Shown here in pieces: positions 1-9,066 of a stretch of 20,457 bases of DNA. This DNA comes from a virus. Every line of letters begins with the position of its first letter. Within the stretch, counting starts at the first letter, position 1. The stretch lies in the IMG/VR virus record IMGVR_UViG_3300025840_000338, positions 1 to 20,457 of that record; one strand, written 5' to 3'. A program made the translations under genes and the position numbers. A model generated the notes under the pieces. The model saw only the letters and a list, made by a program, of their open reading frames with translations. It ran no database searches and was not told the DNA's origin.

Positions 1-1440
1 CATTCTAAAAAAATTCCAACGGAATTATTAAAATACGAATTAAGGAAAATGCAACTGAAAGTGTCTGAGGAGTCCCGTTCCTCCTTCCTAACTTTTGTAA
101 AAAAAGTTTGGCCTGACTTTGTTGCAGGAGAACATCACAAAATTATTGCACAAAAATTTGAAGACATTTCACGTGGAAAGATTAAGCGACTTATTGTAAA
201 TATGCCGCCAAGACATACAAAGTCTGAGTTTGCTTCTAATTTGTTTCCTGCGTGGATGTTAGGACAAAAGCCAAAGCTAAAAATAATTCAGACAACACAC
301 ACCGCAGAGTTATCATATAACTTCGGTAGAAAAGTGAGGAACCTTTTTGATCAACAAGATTTCAAAGATGTATTTCCTGAGGTTAGTCTATCCCAAGATT
401 CAAAAGCGGCAGGACGTTTTACTACCAATTCTGGTGGTGAGTATTTTGCTGCTGGAGTGGGTGGCGCTATTACTGGTCGAGGTGCCGATCTTCTTATTAT
501 TGATGATCCTCATTCAGAGCAAGATGCCCTCTCTCAAACCGCAATGGACAATGCGTATGAGTGGTATACTTCTGGTCCTAGACAGCGTCTCCAGCCTGGT
601 GGATCTATCGTTATTGTAATGACTCGTTGGTCCACAAAGGATCTTACAGGAAAATTATTAGCACAACAGTCAAACGAACACTCTGATCAATGGGAAGTTG
701 TAGAGTTTCCAGCCGTCTTGAACGACAAACCGTTATGGCCAGAGTTTTGGAAAATCGAAGAACTACAAGGAGTCAAAGCATCTTTGTCTGAACAGAAGTG
801 GCAAGCGCAGTGGCAACAAGCACCAACCTCAGAAGAAGGTAGTATTATTAAACGTGACTGGTGGAAAATATGGCCAAAAGATGACATCCCTAGTTTGATG
901 CACGTGATACAAAGTTATGACACCGCCTTCAGTAAAAAGGAAACCGCTGACTTTAGTGCGATAACTACATGGGGTGTATTTAAACCCGTGGAACACGGCC
1001 CACCGCACATCATCCTCTTAGCGATGCGTAAAGGTAGATGGGACTTTCCCGAGTTAAAAGAAATTGCGTTAGATGAATATAAATATTGGGAACCTGAAAC
1101 AATCTTGATCGAAGCGAAAGCTTCTGGTATGCCCTTAACACAGGAGCTACGTCAAGTAGGAATTCCTGTAGTAACTTATACGCCTAGTAAGGGCAATGAT
1201 AAGCACGTACGTGTAAACTCCGTAGCTCCACTTTTTGAAGCGGGCCAAGTATGGGCAACCGATGATCGTTGGGCAGAAGAAGTTATTGAAGAATGTGCCG
1301 CTTTCCCTTATGGTGATCATGACGATTTAGTCGATTCAACAACACAAGCTTTGTTGCGATTCAGGCAGGGTAATTTTATTCAACTGGAGTCAGACTACGT
1401 TGATGAACCCATGTACATAGAACCAAGGAGATATTACTAA
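1..1440 (+). CDS. terL: Terminase large subunit (TerL), 5' end probably outside the window
   Basis: ATP-driven DNA packaging motor and headful nuclease, which docks on the portal. Numbering from the ATG at 49 (463 residues), the ATPase half shows a Walker A-like loop PPRHTKSE at residues 53-60 and a Walker B strand DLLIIDDP at 147-154. The nuclease half shows SYDTAF with D291 and YGDHDDLVDS at 421-430, which carries the acidic metal ligands. The frame stays open from 49 back to base 1 and those 16 codons read like protein (KIPTELLKYELRK). The AAGGA at 42-46 lies only 2 nt from the ATG, too close for a good ribosome site. I therefore think the true start is left of the window, with 49 as the alternative. 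The stop overlaps the next start by one base. Family identity is firm; only the start is uncertain. Confidence 0.93.
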   Translation, partial: HSKKIPTELLKYELRKMQLKVSEESRSSFLTFVKKVWPDFVAGEHHKIIAQKFEDISRGKIKRLIVNMPPRHTKSEFASNLFPAWMLGQKPKLKIIQTTHTAELSYNFGRKVRNLFDQQDFKDVFPEVSLSQDSKAAGRFTTNSGGEYFAAGVGGAITGRGADLLIIDDPHSEQDALSQTAMDNAYEWYTSGPRQRLQPGGSIVIVMTRWSTKDLTGKLLAQQSNEHSDQWEVVEFPAVLNDKPLWPEFWKIEELQGVKASLSEQKWQAQWQQAPTSEEGSIIKRDWWKIWPKDDIPSLMHVIQSYDTAFSKKETADFSAITTWGVFKPVEHGPPHIILLAMRKGRWDFPELKEIALDEYKYWEPETILIEAKASGMPLTQELRQVGIPVVTYTPSKGNDKHVRVNSVAPLFEAGQVWATDDRWAEEVIEECAAFPYGDHDDLVDSTTQALLRFRQGNFIQLESDYVDEPMYIEPRRYY

Positions 1441-4400
1441 TGGCAGAGAAAAAACCTTTTGGACAGTCTATTGATGACGCTATTAAAGGTGGTATTCGTA
1501 ATATTTATGAAAATGAAAGCGCACAAGCTTTTGGAAGAGGGCTTATAAATAATCCTTTGAGTAAAGGGATTATGCAGTATGTCGTCGATCCTGTAGCAGA
1601 ACTTGGAACACGTGCCGCTTCTGCAAAAGGTATTCTTCCTTTTTTACCTGAGTCAAGCTTGTTAAGTTTACTTACACCTGAAGTTACCATGGACAGACAG
1701 ACAAGAGAGAGTATAGATGAAAACATTACTCAATACCCCACAATGGGTGAAAGACTTGAAAAACGTATGGATAGAACTCGAGCAGATATTGGTGCTTTTG
1801 GTGAATTTATTTTTGGAGATGTACGAAAAGCAGGGGAAAGCTTAAATCAAGGAGTAAAGTTTGCAGACCTACCGCCTGAACAAAAAATGGCATCGAGATT
1901 TTTCTTATTAGATATTTTACCCATACCTGGAGTTGGGCCAGCTACTAAAGCAGGAGCTAAAGCAACAAGAGAACTAGAAAACTTACAAGCATTAAAATCT
2001 CGAATGGTAACAAGTGATGGAAGTGTCGGCGCTGCGGCACCATCAGAGCTGATGACGGAACAAATTAGAAATACTGTAGGACCTATTTCTGACGAAGAAC
2101 TGCAGTACTTATCGACAGCTTTTTTTAATTTTCCCGCAAAACAACGAAACATGGTTCACGGCTTATTGGATGAAATGGAGAAGGAAAAGTTTGCTGGATT
2201 TTTAAAAGAAAAAGCTACACCTGAAATGTTTCCTGGAAGAGTTAAAATTGAAAATGGAATAAAATATTTTAGAAATGATGGTGCTAAAGGTAATCAAACT
2301 TTTTTACCTGAGGATCAAATTTATATAAATATATTAGAGTCAGAAGGTAACAAAGGGATTATAAGATTTAATAGAGCAACAGAAGGACCCCCTCTTTTAA
2401 AAAATTTAAAATCACAGATGAACAAAAAATTAGAGGGCGTAGATCCAAAGGATTTAAATGCTATTCATAATATTTTTAGAGAAACTTATTTAAATACAAC
2501 AGGCAGAACGATAGATAACACTCCTGGTGGAAAATCTACAGGAACTCATTTGTTAAGTACAATAAAAAAATATAATGCTACAAATCCTGAAGTTCAAATT
2601 CCTTTGGCACAAGATGCTAAGATGTATAGAGCTTCAAAAAGAGTAGGTTCAGATGTAGAATTAGCAGACTACTATGAGCAGAATATAACAGATAAAAAAC
2701 AAGGTAAGGTTGCTCTTAGAAATGAGGACCCAGAGTATAGGTTTTTTTCTAATGTAAAAAGAACAACACCTGATCTTAAAACACCTCAAGAGTTTTTTGG
2801 TAGTTATAAGTTAGAGGATATAAGACCAGGAGGTAAACTTCATGATAAATTTTTACAATTTGAAGCTATTGATAAAATAAGATTAGACGCAGCAAAAGAT
2901 TTAAAACCTATTTTACAAAAAATATTTAAACAGGTGAGGGAAGACTCTCTCAAAGATTTTCCTGTTAAAAGAGATATGGATATAAGAACAAGTTTAAATC
3001 TTGCTCATAAATTTGAAACTCAAGGTATTGCCAATAAATATGTATCCCCTGATAAGTACGGAAAAGGTGCTGATCCTGCTGAGTTATATATTGATATTTC
3101 AGAATACAACTCATTTATCCAAAGAGGTTACGAAGAAGAAGCAAGAAAACTTTATGCAAGATATGCGGATAAAGGAGATGAGATAGATTTTCAAAAACTT
3201 CAAGAAATAGACAAAGAAATGAAAATACTAGGAATTGAAGGTGAAATAGCACCTGGACAAAAAATTGGTCAAGCTATGCCCATAGATCAAAAAATTTCTG
3301 AGATAATGATTGAAGCGATGAACAAAAACTATGTAACCCAAACAGATGTTAATAAAGCAATAACAGCAGTAAATAAAATTGCTAAAACAAAAAAACAAAA
3401 TGCTAAATTATTTGAAGGATCTGATATAATAGAAAAAGCACAAGGAGGCTTAGTGGAACCAGTTAAAGCGAGTACGGGCGGTTTCTTTTCTAAATTGTTT
3501 GGTAAAGCAAAGTTTAGAGAAGAAGGAATGGATGTTCCTGATATATACAATCCAACCGCGGCCCAACGAACAAAGCTCGAGGAGCTTTATCCTGGTATGG
3601 CTTTTCCTGAAAAGATAGACGGTCAAGTTTATTATTCTAATTTAGATACAGCACTTCGAAAACAAAACGCACCACAAGTTTTTAATACGCAAAAAGAATT
3701 AACAGATTATTTTAACGCAAGTGGGGTAGGTGTTGATGAAGTATATGATGCAAAACTAGATTCATACATCAAAGCAAAAACAGATCGAGGGTTGCCACTT
3801 CTATCAAATGAGATGTTGCAAATATCAAACGAGTCACCACTGCGTGAAGTATACTTTGATGCATATGGTTTTAGATCAGACAAGTATAATAAAAGCAATA
3901 CTTTCAAAAACTCAAACTATGATCAAGGTTTAAACTCTGGCTTTGTACCGAATACATATAGAGAAAGAGTTTTACGTATTCCTTTCACCGCTCTTCGTGG
4001 TGATCCAGGAAAGTCTCCTGGTGTAGGATCTCATGTGTTTGGTGGACAATACGGCGATCAACGAGATAACTACATGATTGCTTGGTCGCGGCAAACGGAC
4101 CGACCTGCTTTTATCTTACCAGGTGAAACAGTAGACGCGCAATCAGGTAAAATTGTTTCACCAAAGGGTGTTGCTGATAAAACAAAACTACAGAATATAG
4201 AAAACAAAATTCAAAAATTAGGTCAAGATCCTATCGCTACTTTAAATATCGTTGATGATGTTTTCGATGCTCGTGACACACAAGCCGTGATGACAGCCGT
4301 AAAGGACTTAGTAGAAAAATCAAATGGCAGAATTAATAATAACAGAGCGATGCAAATTATTTTAGGTCAAGCAAAAGAAAAAAAGAAACAAATAAAAAAA

Positions 4401-5516
4401 CTACAAACACAATACAACGAAGAAGCTCAACGAATAGATGATTTTAAACCAGCAAAAAAACAAGAAGTAAAAGCAACAGTTGTAGAAGAATTACAATCTG
4501 ATTTATCACAAGCCGCAACAAAAAAAGCAAGAGACCTCGCTTTAAAATTAAAAGTAATGGCGGATCAAAATATTCCGTTAGAAAGTATGAAAGATAATGA
4601 ACTGTTAACATATTTTCAACAAACAAAAGATACAGGAGGATATGGTGTATCAAGACCTGTTGGAGCAAGTCGATTAGAGTTGCAAAGTCAATACGATCAG
4701 TTGATGGATCTCCAACGAGAGCTAACAGCTTTAGCGCGTCAACGACCATATCAAATGAATGCAGAGCAAATTAATTTTTATAGAGATAAAGTAAAAGGAC
4801 AACAAACAGCGATAATTGACACAATGGTAGAAGCTATTTCAAAAGATTTAATGAGCCAGTTATATGCGGATGTACCGCTTAAAAATAGATTACAGTGGGC
4901 CGATGCTGTCTTTAAACAAGCGGTGGCAGAAGCATGGCATCGTAAGTTTGTAGAAAAAGATCCAAACGCACCGAGTTTTATTGGTATTCAAAGTGGAGTT
5001 AATAGACGCGGTATGTGGAGACAAGATGGAAGCACAGCCACTTCTATTGAAGATAGAGCAAAAGATAAAGCGTCACGAATTGAGAGTTTCACGAACGCTG
5101 TAGCGAGTGGCCGTGATGCGTCGTTAGATAGAACTCAATACCCTGGCGTAGGCACAGACGAGTTCTACGGCGGACCGTTGACCGTGACTCCTGAAGGCAC
5201 ACACTATACAGGCGTGGGTGAGTCTATTATGAAAAAACTAGCAAATGACTACAACTCAAGAGTCGTTATTTTGAACTCTGCAACAAGTAATCCGACCTCA
5301 ACAAATTATTTTAAAATTATTAATCAAGATACAGGAGCTGATGTGGGCATCGGTGATACCTACCGACAAGCAGAAAACATTGCAAATGACCTTGTGGATA
5401 AAGAGGGAGGAAGATATAAGATTGAACGTACAACAGAAAAGGTATATGATACAGAACCTATCTTTGGTATAGAACTAACACCAGAAATGGGGCAACTGTT
5501 TAAGATATATAAATAA
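1440..5516 (+). CDS. Large polyvalent-type phage protein with C-terminal LPD-like domain
   Basis: A 1358-residue protein filling the slot between TerL and portal, with its ATG sharing a base with the TerL stop. Residues 1-190 are helical with a Gly/Pro patch LDILPIPGVGPATKAGAKAT. About 220-665 is Lys/Ile-rich and unrecognised. About 700-1358 resembles LPD domains of phage polyvalent proteins. There is SHVFGG at 864-869 followed by NYMIAWSRQTDR at 877-888, then VEELQSD at 1015-1021 matching the family's E-x-QSD signature. Next come a helix with FIGIQSG at 1180-1186 and YTGVGESIMKKLANDY from 1256. LPD proteins are thought to be injected or virion-associated and act on host targets, so such a role here is inference. 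Residues 669-672 (GGLV) match a motif in the small basic proteins nearby. The middle third is clearly more AT-rich than both ends. Enzymatic activity is unknown. Confidence 0.75.
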   Translation: MAEKKPFGQSIDDAIKGGIRNIYENESAQAFGRGLINNPLSKGIMQYVVDPVAELGTRAASAKGILPFLPESSLLSLLTPEVTMDRQTRESIDENITQYPTMGERLEKRMDRTRADIGAFGEFIFGDVRKAGESLNQGVKFADLPPEQKMASRFFLLDILPIPGVGPATKAGAKATRELENLQALKSRMVTSDGSVGAAAPSELMTEQIRNTVGPISDEELQYLSTAFFNFPAKQRNMVHGLLDEMEKEKFAGFLKEKATPEMFPGRVKIENGIKYFRNDGAKGNQTFLPEDQIYINILESEGNKGIIRFNRATEGPPLLKNLKSQMNKKLEGVDPKDLNAIHNIFRETYLNTTGRTIDNTPGGKSTGTHLLSTIKKYNATNPEVQIPLAQDAKMYRASKRVGSDVELADYYEQNITDKKQGKVALRNEDPEYRFFSNVKRTTPDLKTPQEFFGSYKLEDIRPGGKLHDKFLQFEAIDKIRLDAAKDLKPILQKIFKQVREDSLKDFPVKRDMDIRTSLNLAHKFETQGIANKYVSPDKYGKGADPAELYIDISEYNSFIQRGYEEEARKLYARYADKGDEIDFQKLQEIDKEMKILGIEGEIAPGQKIGQAMPIDQKISEIMIEAMNKNYVTQTDVNKAITAVNKIAKTKKQNAKLFEGSDIIEKAQGGLVEPVKASTGGFFSKLFGKAKFREEGMDVPDIYNPTAAQRTKLEELYPGMAFPEKIDGQVYYSNLDTALRKQNAPQVFNTQKELTDYFNASGVGVDEVYDAKLDSYIKAKTDRGLPLLSNEMLQISNESPLREVYFDAYGFRSDKYNKSNTFKNSNYDQGLNSGFVPNTYRERVLRIPFTALRGDPGKSPGVGSHVFGGQYGDQRDNYMIAWSRQTDRPAFILPGETVDAQSGKIVSPKGVADKTKLQNIENKIQKLGQDPIATLNIVDDVFDARDTQAVMTAVKDLVEKSNGRINNNRAMQIILGQAKEKKKQIKKLQTQYNEEAQRIDDFKPAKKQEVKATVVEELQSDLSQAATKKARDLALKLKVMADQNIPLESMKDNELLTYFQQTKDTGGYGVSRPVGASRLELQSQYDQLMDLQRELTALARQRPYQMNAEQINFYRDKVKGQQTAIIDTMVEAISKDLMSQLYADVPLKNRLQWADAVFKQAVAEAWHRKFVEKDPNAPSFIGIQSGVNRRGMWRQDGSTATSIEDRAKDKASRIESFTNAVASGRDASLDRTQYPGVGTDEFYGGPLTVTPEGTHYTGVGESIMKKLANDYNSRVVILNSATSNPTSTNYFKIINQDTGADVGIGDTYRQAENIANDLVDKEGGRYKIERTTEKVYDTEPIFGIELTPEMGQLFKIYK

Positions 5517-5524
5517 GGAAAAAC

Positions 5525-7918
5525 ATGGCAGTAGACAGACCAATTAATTACAATGGAACAGAGCCACAACAATCTGTTCCTGTTGATATAGAAATTCAAG
5601 ACACAGGTGATGCAAACATTGAAATAATGGAAGACGGGTCGGCGATCGTTGGTAACGTACCAGAACAACCTGATATTCAATTTGGCTCCAACTTAGCGGA
5701 GTACATGGAAGAGAATGATTTAATTTTTATTTCAAACGAACTTCTTAGTAAAGTAGAAGACGACAAAATATCTAGAAAAGATTGGGAAGAAACATACACC
5801 AAAGGTTTAGACTTAATGGGTTTTAAATACGAAGAACGCTCTCAACCATTTCAAGGAGCAAGTGGCGTGACACATCCACTTTTAGCCGAGAGTGTTACAC
5901 AGTTTCAAGCACAAGCATATAGAGAACTGTTACCTGCAGGAGGACCTGTTCGAACACAAATTATTGGAAAAGAAGATACACTAAAACAACAACAAGCAGA
6001 GCGTGTATCAGAGTTTATGAACTATCAAATTATGCATGAGATGGAAGAGTATGATCCAGAGTTAGATCAGATGTTATTTCATTTACCTCTAGCAGGGTCT
6101 GCATTCAAAAAAGTATATTTTGATGGCACACTAGGCAGAGCTGTTTCTAAATTTGTTCCTGCTGATGATATTGTAGTGCCTTATACGGCAACTGATTTAC
6201 AGTCCGCAGAACGCGTAACACACATCTTGAGACGTTCTCAAAACGATATTAAAAAATTAGTAGTGTCTGGTTTTTACCGTGATGTATCTCTAGAAGTATC
6301 AACCGAACAAGATCGTATCTTAGAGAAAGAACGTGAAATATCTGGCATCGAAAAAACAAACTACGAAGACGATAACTACACATTACTAGAAGTACATTGC
6401 GATTTGGATGTGCCAGGTTTTGAAACAGAAAGTGGTGTAAAATTACCATACATTGTAACGATGGACGAAGGATCAGGTAGAATTTTATCTATTTACAGAA
6501 ACTATAGAGAGATGGATCCTCTATTTAAAAAAGATCAATACTTTGTACACTTTAAATTTTTACCAGGACTAGGCTTTTATGGATTTGGATTAATTCATAT
6601 GCTGGGCGGTTTGTCGCGAACCGCGACTGCTGCACTACGTCAATTGATTGATGCAGGAACGTTATCCAACCTACCTGCAGGGTTCAAGGCCCGCGGCCTA
6701 CGGATCAAAGATGATGATTCGCCGTTACAACCAGGTGAGTTTAGAGACGTGGATGCACCGTCAGGTGATCTACGTGCAGGACTTTTACCACTGCCTTATA
6801 AAGAACCAAGTCAAACATTATATGCTCTTCTTGGTTTTGTTGTACAAACAGGAACACGATTTGCAACGGTAGCTGATCAAAAGACAGGAGAGAACTTAGG
6901 AGCAAACGCCCCTGTTGGAACAACAATGGCAATGATGGAGCGTGGCACTAAAGTCATGTCTGCTATTCACAAAAGATTACACTACGGACAAAAAATAGAA
7001 TTTAATTTACTTGCAAGAATATTTGCTGAGTACTTACCAACAATGTATCCGTATGAAGTAGAGGGAGCACCACCACAAATTAAACAACAAGACTTTGATG
7101 GAAGGGTAGATATTTTACCTGTGAGTGATCCTAATATTTTCTCGGTATCACAACGTGTTGTATTAGCACAAACACAACTACAATTAGCACAAAGCAATCC
7201 AAAAGGTCATAATGTATACGAAGCATATCGACGAATGTATACAGCACTTGGGGTGACAGACATTGCTTCTATATTGCCTCCACCACCGCAACCATCTCCT
7301 GTTGATCCAGGTATGGAAAATGCGATGTCATTAAAGGCAATGAACTTACAAGCATTTCCACAACAAAATCATGATGCACATATAAACGCTCATAGAGGGT
7401 TTATGTCGTCTATTTTAGTTAAAAACAATCCTGTAGTGATGGGAATATTGCAATCACATATTTCTGAACACGTTTCATTACAAGCAAGAGAGCTTGTTCA
7501 ACAGAAATACATGGAACAAATGCAGCAAATGCAGCAAACAATACAACAAACACCTTCTCCAGAGCAACAACAAGAGCTACAAATGCAATTACAAGCAATG
7601 CAAATACAAATGGAAGGTGAAATTGCACAGTTAATTAACGAAATGACAACGCAAATGATCACTGAAGAGCAAGAATCAATGGATAATCAGCAAGATGATC
7701 CGTTGGTCAAGCTAAAAGAGCAGGAATTGCAACTTAGAGCGATGGAAATGCAACGAAAAGATGCTGAAACAGACAAAAGATTAGAAGTAGAACGCGAAAG
7801 AATTGCTGCAACCGACAAAATTGCACAAGATCGCATCGATTCTCAAGAAGATATTGCACAATTACGTGCAAATGTTAATCTGAGTAAGCAAAATGATAAA
7901 AAACCTAACACCAACTGA
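5525..7918 (+). CDS. Portal protein (head-tail connector)
   Basis: A 797-residue protein that should form the dodecameric ring at the capsid vertex through which DNA enters and leaves, acting as docking site for TerL and the tail adaptor. Start ATG follows AAGGA at 5515-5519. After an acidic N-terminus, the core has QPFQGASGVTHPLL near residues 105-120, FHLPLAGSAFKKVYFD near 190 and YFVHFKFLPGLGFYGFGLIH near 340, which are typical of large podovirus portals in marine phages. From about residue 655 the chain turns into a Gln/Met-rich region and then a charged coiled coil (KLKEQELQLRAMEMQRKDAE) running almost to the end, likely the barrel or a tail extension reaching into the capsid. Position after TerL supports the call. 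The last 26 bases overlap the next gene. Confidence 0.88.
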   Translation: MAVDRPINYNGTEPQQSVPVDIEIQDTGDANIEIMEDGSAIVGNVPEQPDIQFGSNLAEYMEENDLIFISNELLSKVEDDKISRKDWEETYTKGLDLMGFKYEERSQPFQGASGVTHPLLAESVTQFQAQAYRELLPAGGPVRTQIIGKEDTLKQQQAERVSEFMNYQIMHEMEEYDPELDQMLFHLPLAGSAFKKVYFDGTLGRAVSKFVPADDIVVPYTATDLQSAERVTHILRRSQNDIKKLVVSGFYRDVSLEVSTEQDRILEKEREISGIEKTNYEDDNYTLLEVHCDLDVPGFETESGVKLPYIVTMDEGSGRILSIYRNYREMDPLFKKDQYFVHFKFLPGLGFYGFGLIHMLGGLSRTATAALRQLIDAGTLSNLPAGFKARGLRIKDDDSPLQPGEFRDVDAPSGDLRAGLLPLPYKEPSQTLYALLGFVVQTGTRFATVADQKTGENLGANAPVGTTMAMMERGTKVMSAIHKRLHYGQKIEFNLLARIFAEYLPTMYPYEVEGAPPQIKQQDFDGRVDILPVSDPNIFSVSQRVVLAQTQLQLAQSNPKGHNVYEAYRRMYTALGVTDIASILPPPPQPSPVDPGMENAMSLKAMNLQAFPQQNHDAHINAHRGFMSSILVKNNPVVMGILQSHISEHVSLQARELVQQKYMEQMQQMQQTIQQTPSPEQQQELQMQLQAMQIQMEGEIAQLINEMTTQMITEEQESMDNQQDDPLVKLKEQELQLRAMEMQRKDAETDKRLEVERERIAATDKIAQDRIDSQEDIAQLRANVNLSKQNDKKPNTN

Positions 7919-8123
7919 AGTATTACAGGAATATTTTAACGAATTAGTAATATTTGGTGATACAGCTTGTGAAAATCAAGAACAACAGATCCTTTTAGCA
8001 GGTGCCATGATGGCTGTAGCAAAAATGCTATACCATAACAACTTATCGGAACAAGAATACTTAAATATTATGAACCACAACGGAAGAGACTTGCTAAATC
8101 TGTTAAAACCCACTATACATTAA
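7893..8123 (+). CDS. Small hypothetical phage protein
   Basis: A 76-residue, mostly helical, slightly acidic protein. It starts inside the last 26 bases of the portal gene in another frame, so translation is probably coupled to portal; only a weak purine run (GAGTAAG) precedes the ATG. A central hydrophobic helix (ILLAGAMMAVAKMLYH, about residues 33-48) is interrupted by a Lys and a His and looks like a packing helix rather than a membrane span. I do not recognise a family. Its size and place right after portal would suit a small head-completion or portal-associated protein, but nothing in the sequence proves it. Confidence 0.6.
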   Translation: MIKNLTPTEVLQEYFNELVIFGDTACENQEQQILLAGAMMAVAKMLYHNNLSEQEYLNIMNHNGRDLLNLLKPTIH

Positions 8124-8133
8124 GGATAAAACT

Positions 8134-8541
8134 ATGAGTGTATCAATTAAAAAAAGTAAAAAAGAAGGAACTGGTCCCGTTGGATCAAATGTTATACCTA
8201 CTTTACCTAAAGATGTAAAAGAAATGTTGAGAGGCAAATCGTCTCTTGGACCATCCGTGATTTCAAAAATAAGAGATATGGTGGGAAGTAATAAAAGAGT
8301 AAATATTGATGATATAAGAAGATATTTAAAAGAAAAACAGGGTACAGGCGAAACTCCTAAACTTATGCCTGAACAAAATTTACCAGAAAGAAAAGTACCT
8401 AAAGGTGAAAAACCAAATATGCTTGATGTAGCTGGTGGTGCAAGAACTTTAAATGTAAAAAATGGGGGCTTAATAAAAAAGAAAAAACCTAAAAAGGCTG
8501 GTAGACTCGCAAAACGTGGTTATGGAGCTGCTAGAAAATAA
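8134..8541 (+). CDS. Small basic protein with C-terminal GGLIKKKK tail
   Basis: A 135-residue basic protein preceded by TAAGGA at 8121-8126. Residues 20-70 look helical (DVKEMLRG, IRDMVGSNKRVNIDDIRRYLKEKQ) and could be a small helical domain. The tail is a Lys-rich segment: GGLIKKKKPKKAG starts at residue 111, followed by RLAKRGYGAARK. This Gly-Gly-hydrophobic plus lysine pattern recurs in several other small genes of the window. The end overlaps the next start by one base. I recognise the tail style from marine phage genomes but no named family. A DNA- or RNA-binding or virion-internal role is a guess from charge alone. Confidence 0.6.
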   Translation: MSVSIKKSKKEGTGPVGSNVIPTLPKDVKEMLRGKSSLGPSVISKIRDMVGSNKRVNIDDIRRYLKEKQGTGETPKLMPEQNLPERKVPKGEKPNMLDVAGGARTLNVKNGGLIKKKKPKKAGRLAKRGYGAARK

Positions 8542-8855
8542 TGGGTAAATATAAAGATATAGACTTAACGAATAAGCAGAAAAAATTAGTTGCAGGAGAT
8601 TATGCTAATCTTCAATCAAATAAAAGTAAAGGGAACGTTATAAGTACAATTCGAACAATCGATATGGGTAAAATACTTGGTGCTTTTCCTTTTGTTAGTG
8701 GTTCAACTAGAACTAAAAATAATGCTAAAGGTGGCATGATGAAAAAGAAAAAGTTTCCTGATTTGAGTGGTGATGGTAAAGTCACTAAAAAGGATATTTT
8801 AATGGCTAGAGGAGTTATTAAAAAGAAAAAATCCAAAAAGAAGGCAAAAAAATGA
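8541..8855 (+). CDS. Small basic protein with EF-hand/dockerin-like loop
   Basis: A 104-residue protein whose ATG shares a base with the previous stop. It carries GGMMKKKK at residues 64-71, immediately followed by a 12-residue loop starting at D74 that fits the EF-hand/dockerin calcium loop: D74, S76, D78, G79, K80, V81, T82 and D85 fall at loop positions 1, 3, 5, 6, 7, 8, 9 and 12. The helix ILMARGVI follows, and the protein ends in a poly-Lys tail. Only one loop is present, whereas canonical EF-hands come in pairs. Calcium binding is therefore plausible but unproven. It sits between two other small basic genes in the same apparent operon. Function unknown. Confidence 0.6.
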   Translation: MGKYKDIDLTNKQKKLVAGDYANLQSNKSKGNVISTIRTIDMGKILGAFPFVSGSTRTKNNAKGGMMKKKKFPDLSGDGKVTKKDILMARGVIKKKKSKKKAKK

Positions 8856-9037
8856 AATTTAAAAATGCAAAAATGACTACTGTCGCTGCAAAAAACCCTT
8901 TTCCTAATATGAAAGTGGGTTCTGATGCTGCAATGACTTTCCCTGCTTTTGTGGTAAAAAACAACAAAGGTTCAGGACCAAAAGGTCAAACGAGCAACAT
9001 GCAAATTAAAAAAGTAGCATTTAAAGGCGTAAAATAG
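8852..9037 (+). CDS. Small basic hypothetical protein
   Basis: A 61-residue basic protein that overlaps the preceding gene by four bases (ATGA), a usual sign of coupled translation. It has no membrane segment and no cysteine. Its composition is rich in Lys, Asn, Gly and Phe, with segments such as NPFPNMKVGSDAAMTFPAF and a basic end (KKVAFKGVK). No family recognised. It closes the group of three small basic genes between portal and lysis modules; immediately after its stop comes a TATAAT hexamer and a strong ribosome site for the next gene, so it may be the last gene of a transcription or translation block. Confidence 0.5.
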   Translation: MKFKNAKMTTVAAKNPFPNMKVGSDAAMTFPAFVVKNNKGSGPKGQTSNMQIKKVAFKGVK

Positions 9038-9066
9038 TATAATCCTCAACTTAACAAGGAGGTAGT
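9038..9066 (+). promoter_or_regulatory. Candidate -10 box plus strong Shine-Dalgarno ahead of the lysis genes
   Basis: A perfect TATAAT lies at 9038-9043, directly after the previous stop. AAGGAGGT at 9056-9063, an almost full anti-16S match, lies 3 nt before the ATG at 9067. No good -35 hexamer is seen 16-18 nt upstream, and such hexamers occur by chance in AT-rich DNA, so the promoter half is weak. The ribosome site is solid and decides the start of the 44-residue gene. Confidence 0.3.

Noticed and set aside
347-619. 90-codon plus-strand frame inside the terminase gene
   Set aside because: Out-of-frame shadow: the terminase frame there carries the Walker B motif and is clearly coding.
4444-4749. 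Leu-rich minus-strand frame of 101 codons that looks like a membrane protein
   Set aside because: It is the complement of Gln/Lys/Ala-rich codons of the large + strand gene; all other genes are on the + strand and no ribosome site precedes it.
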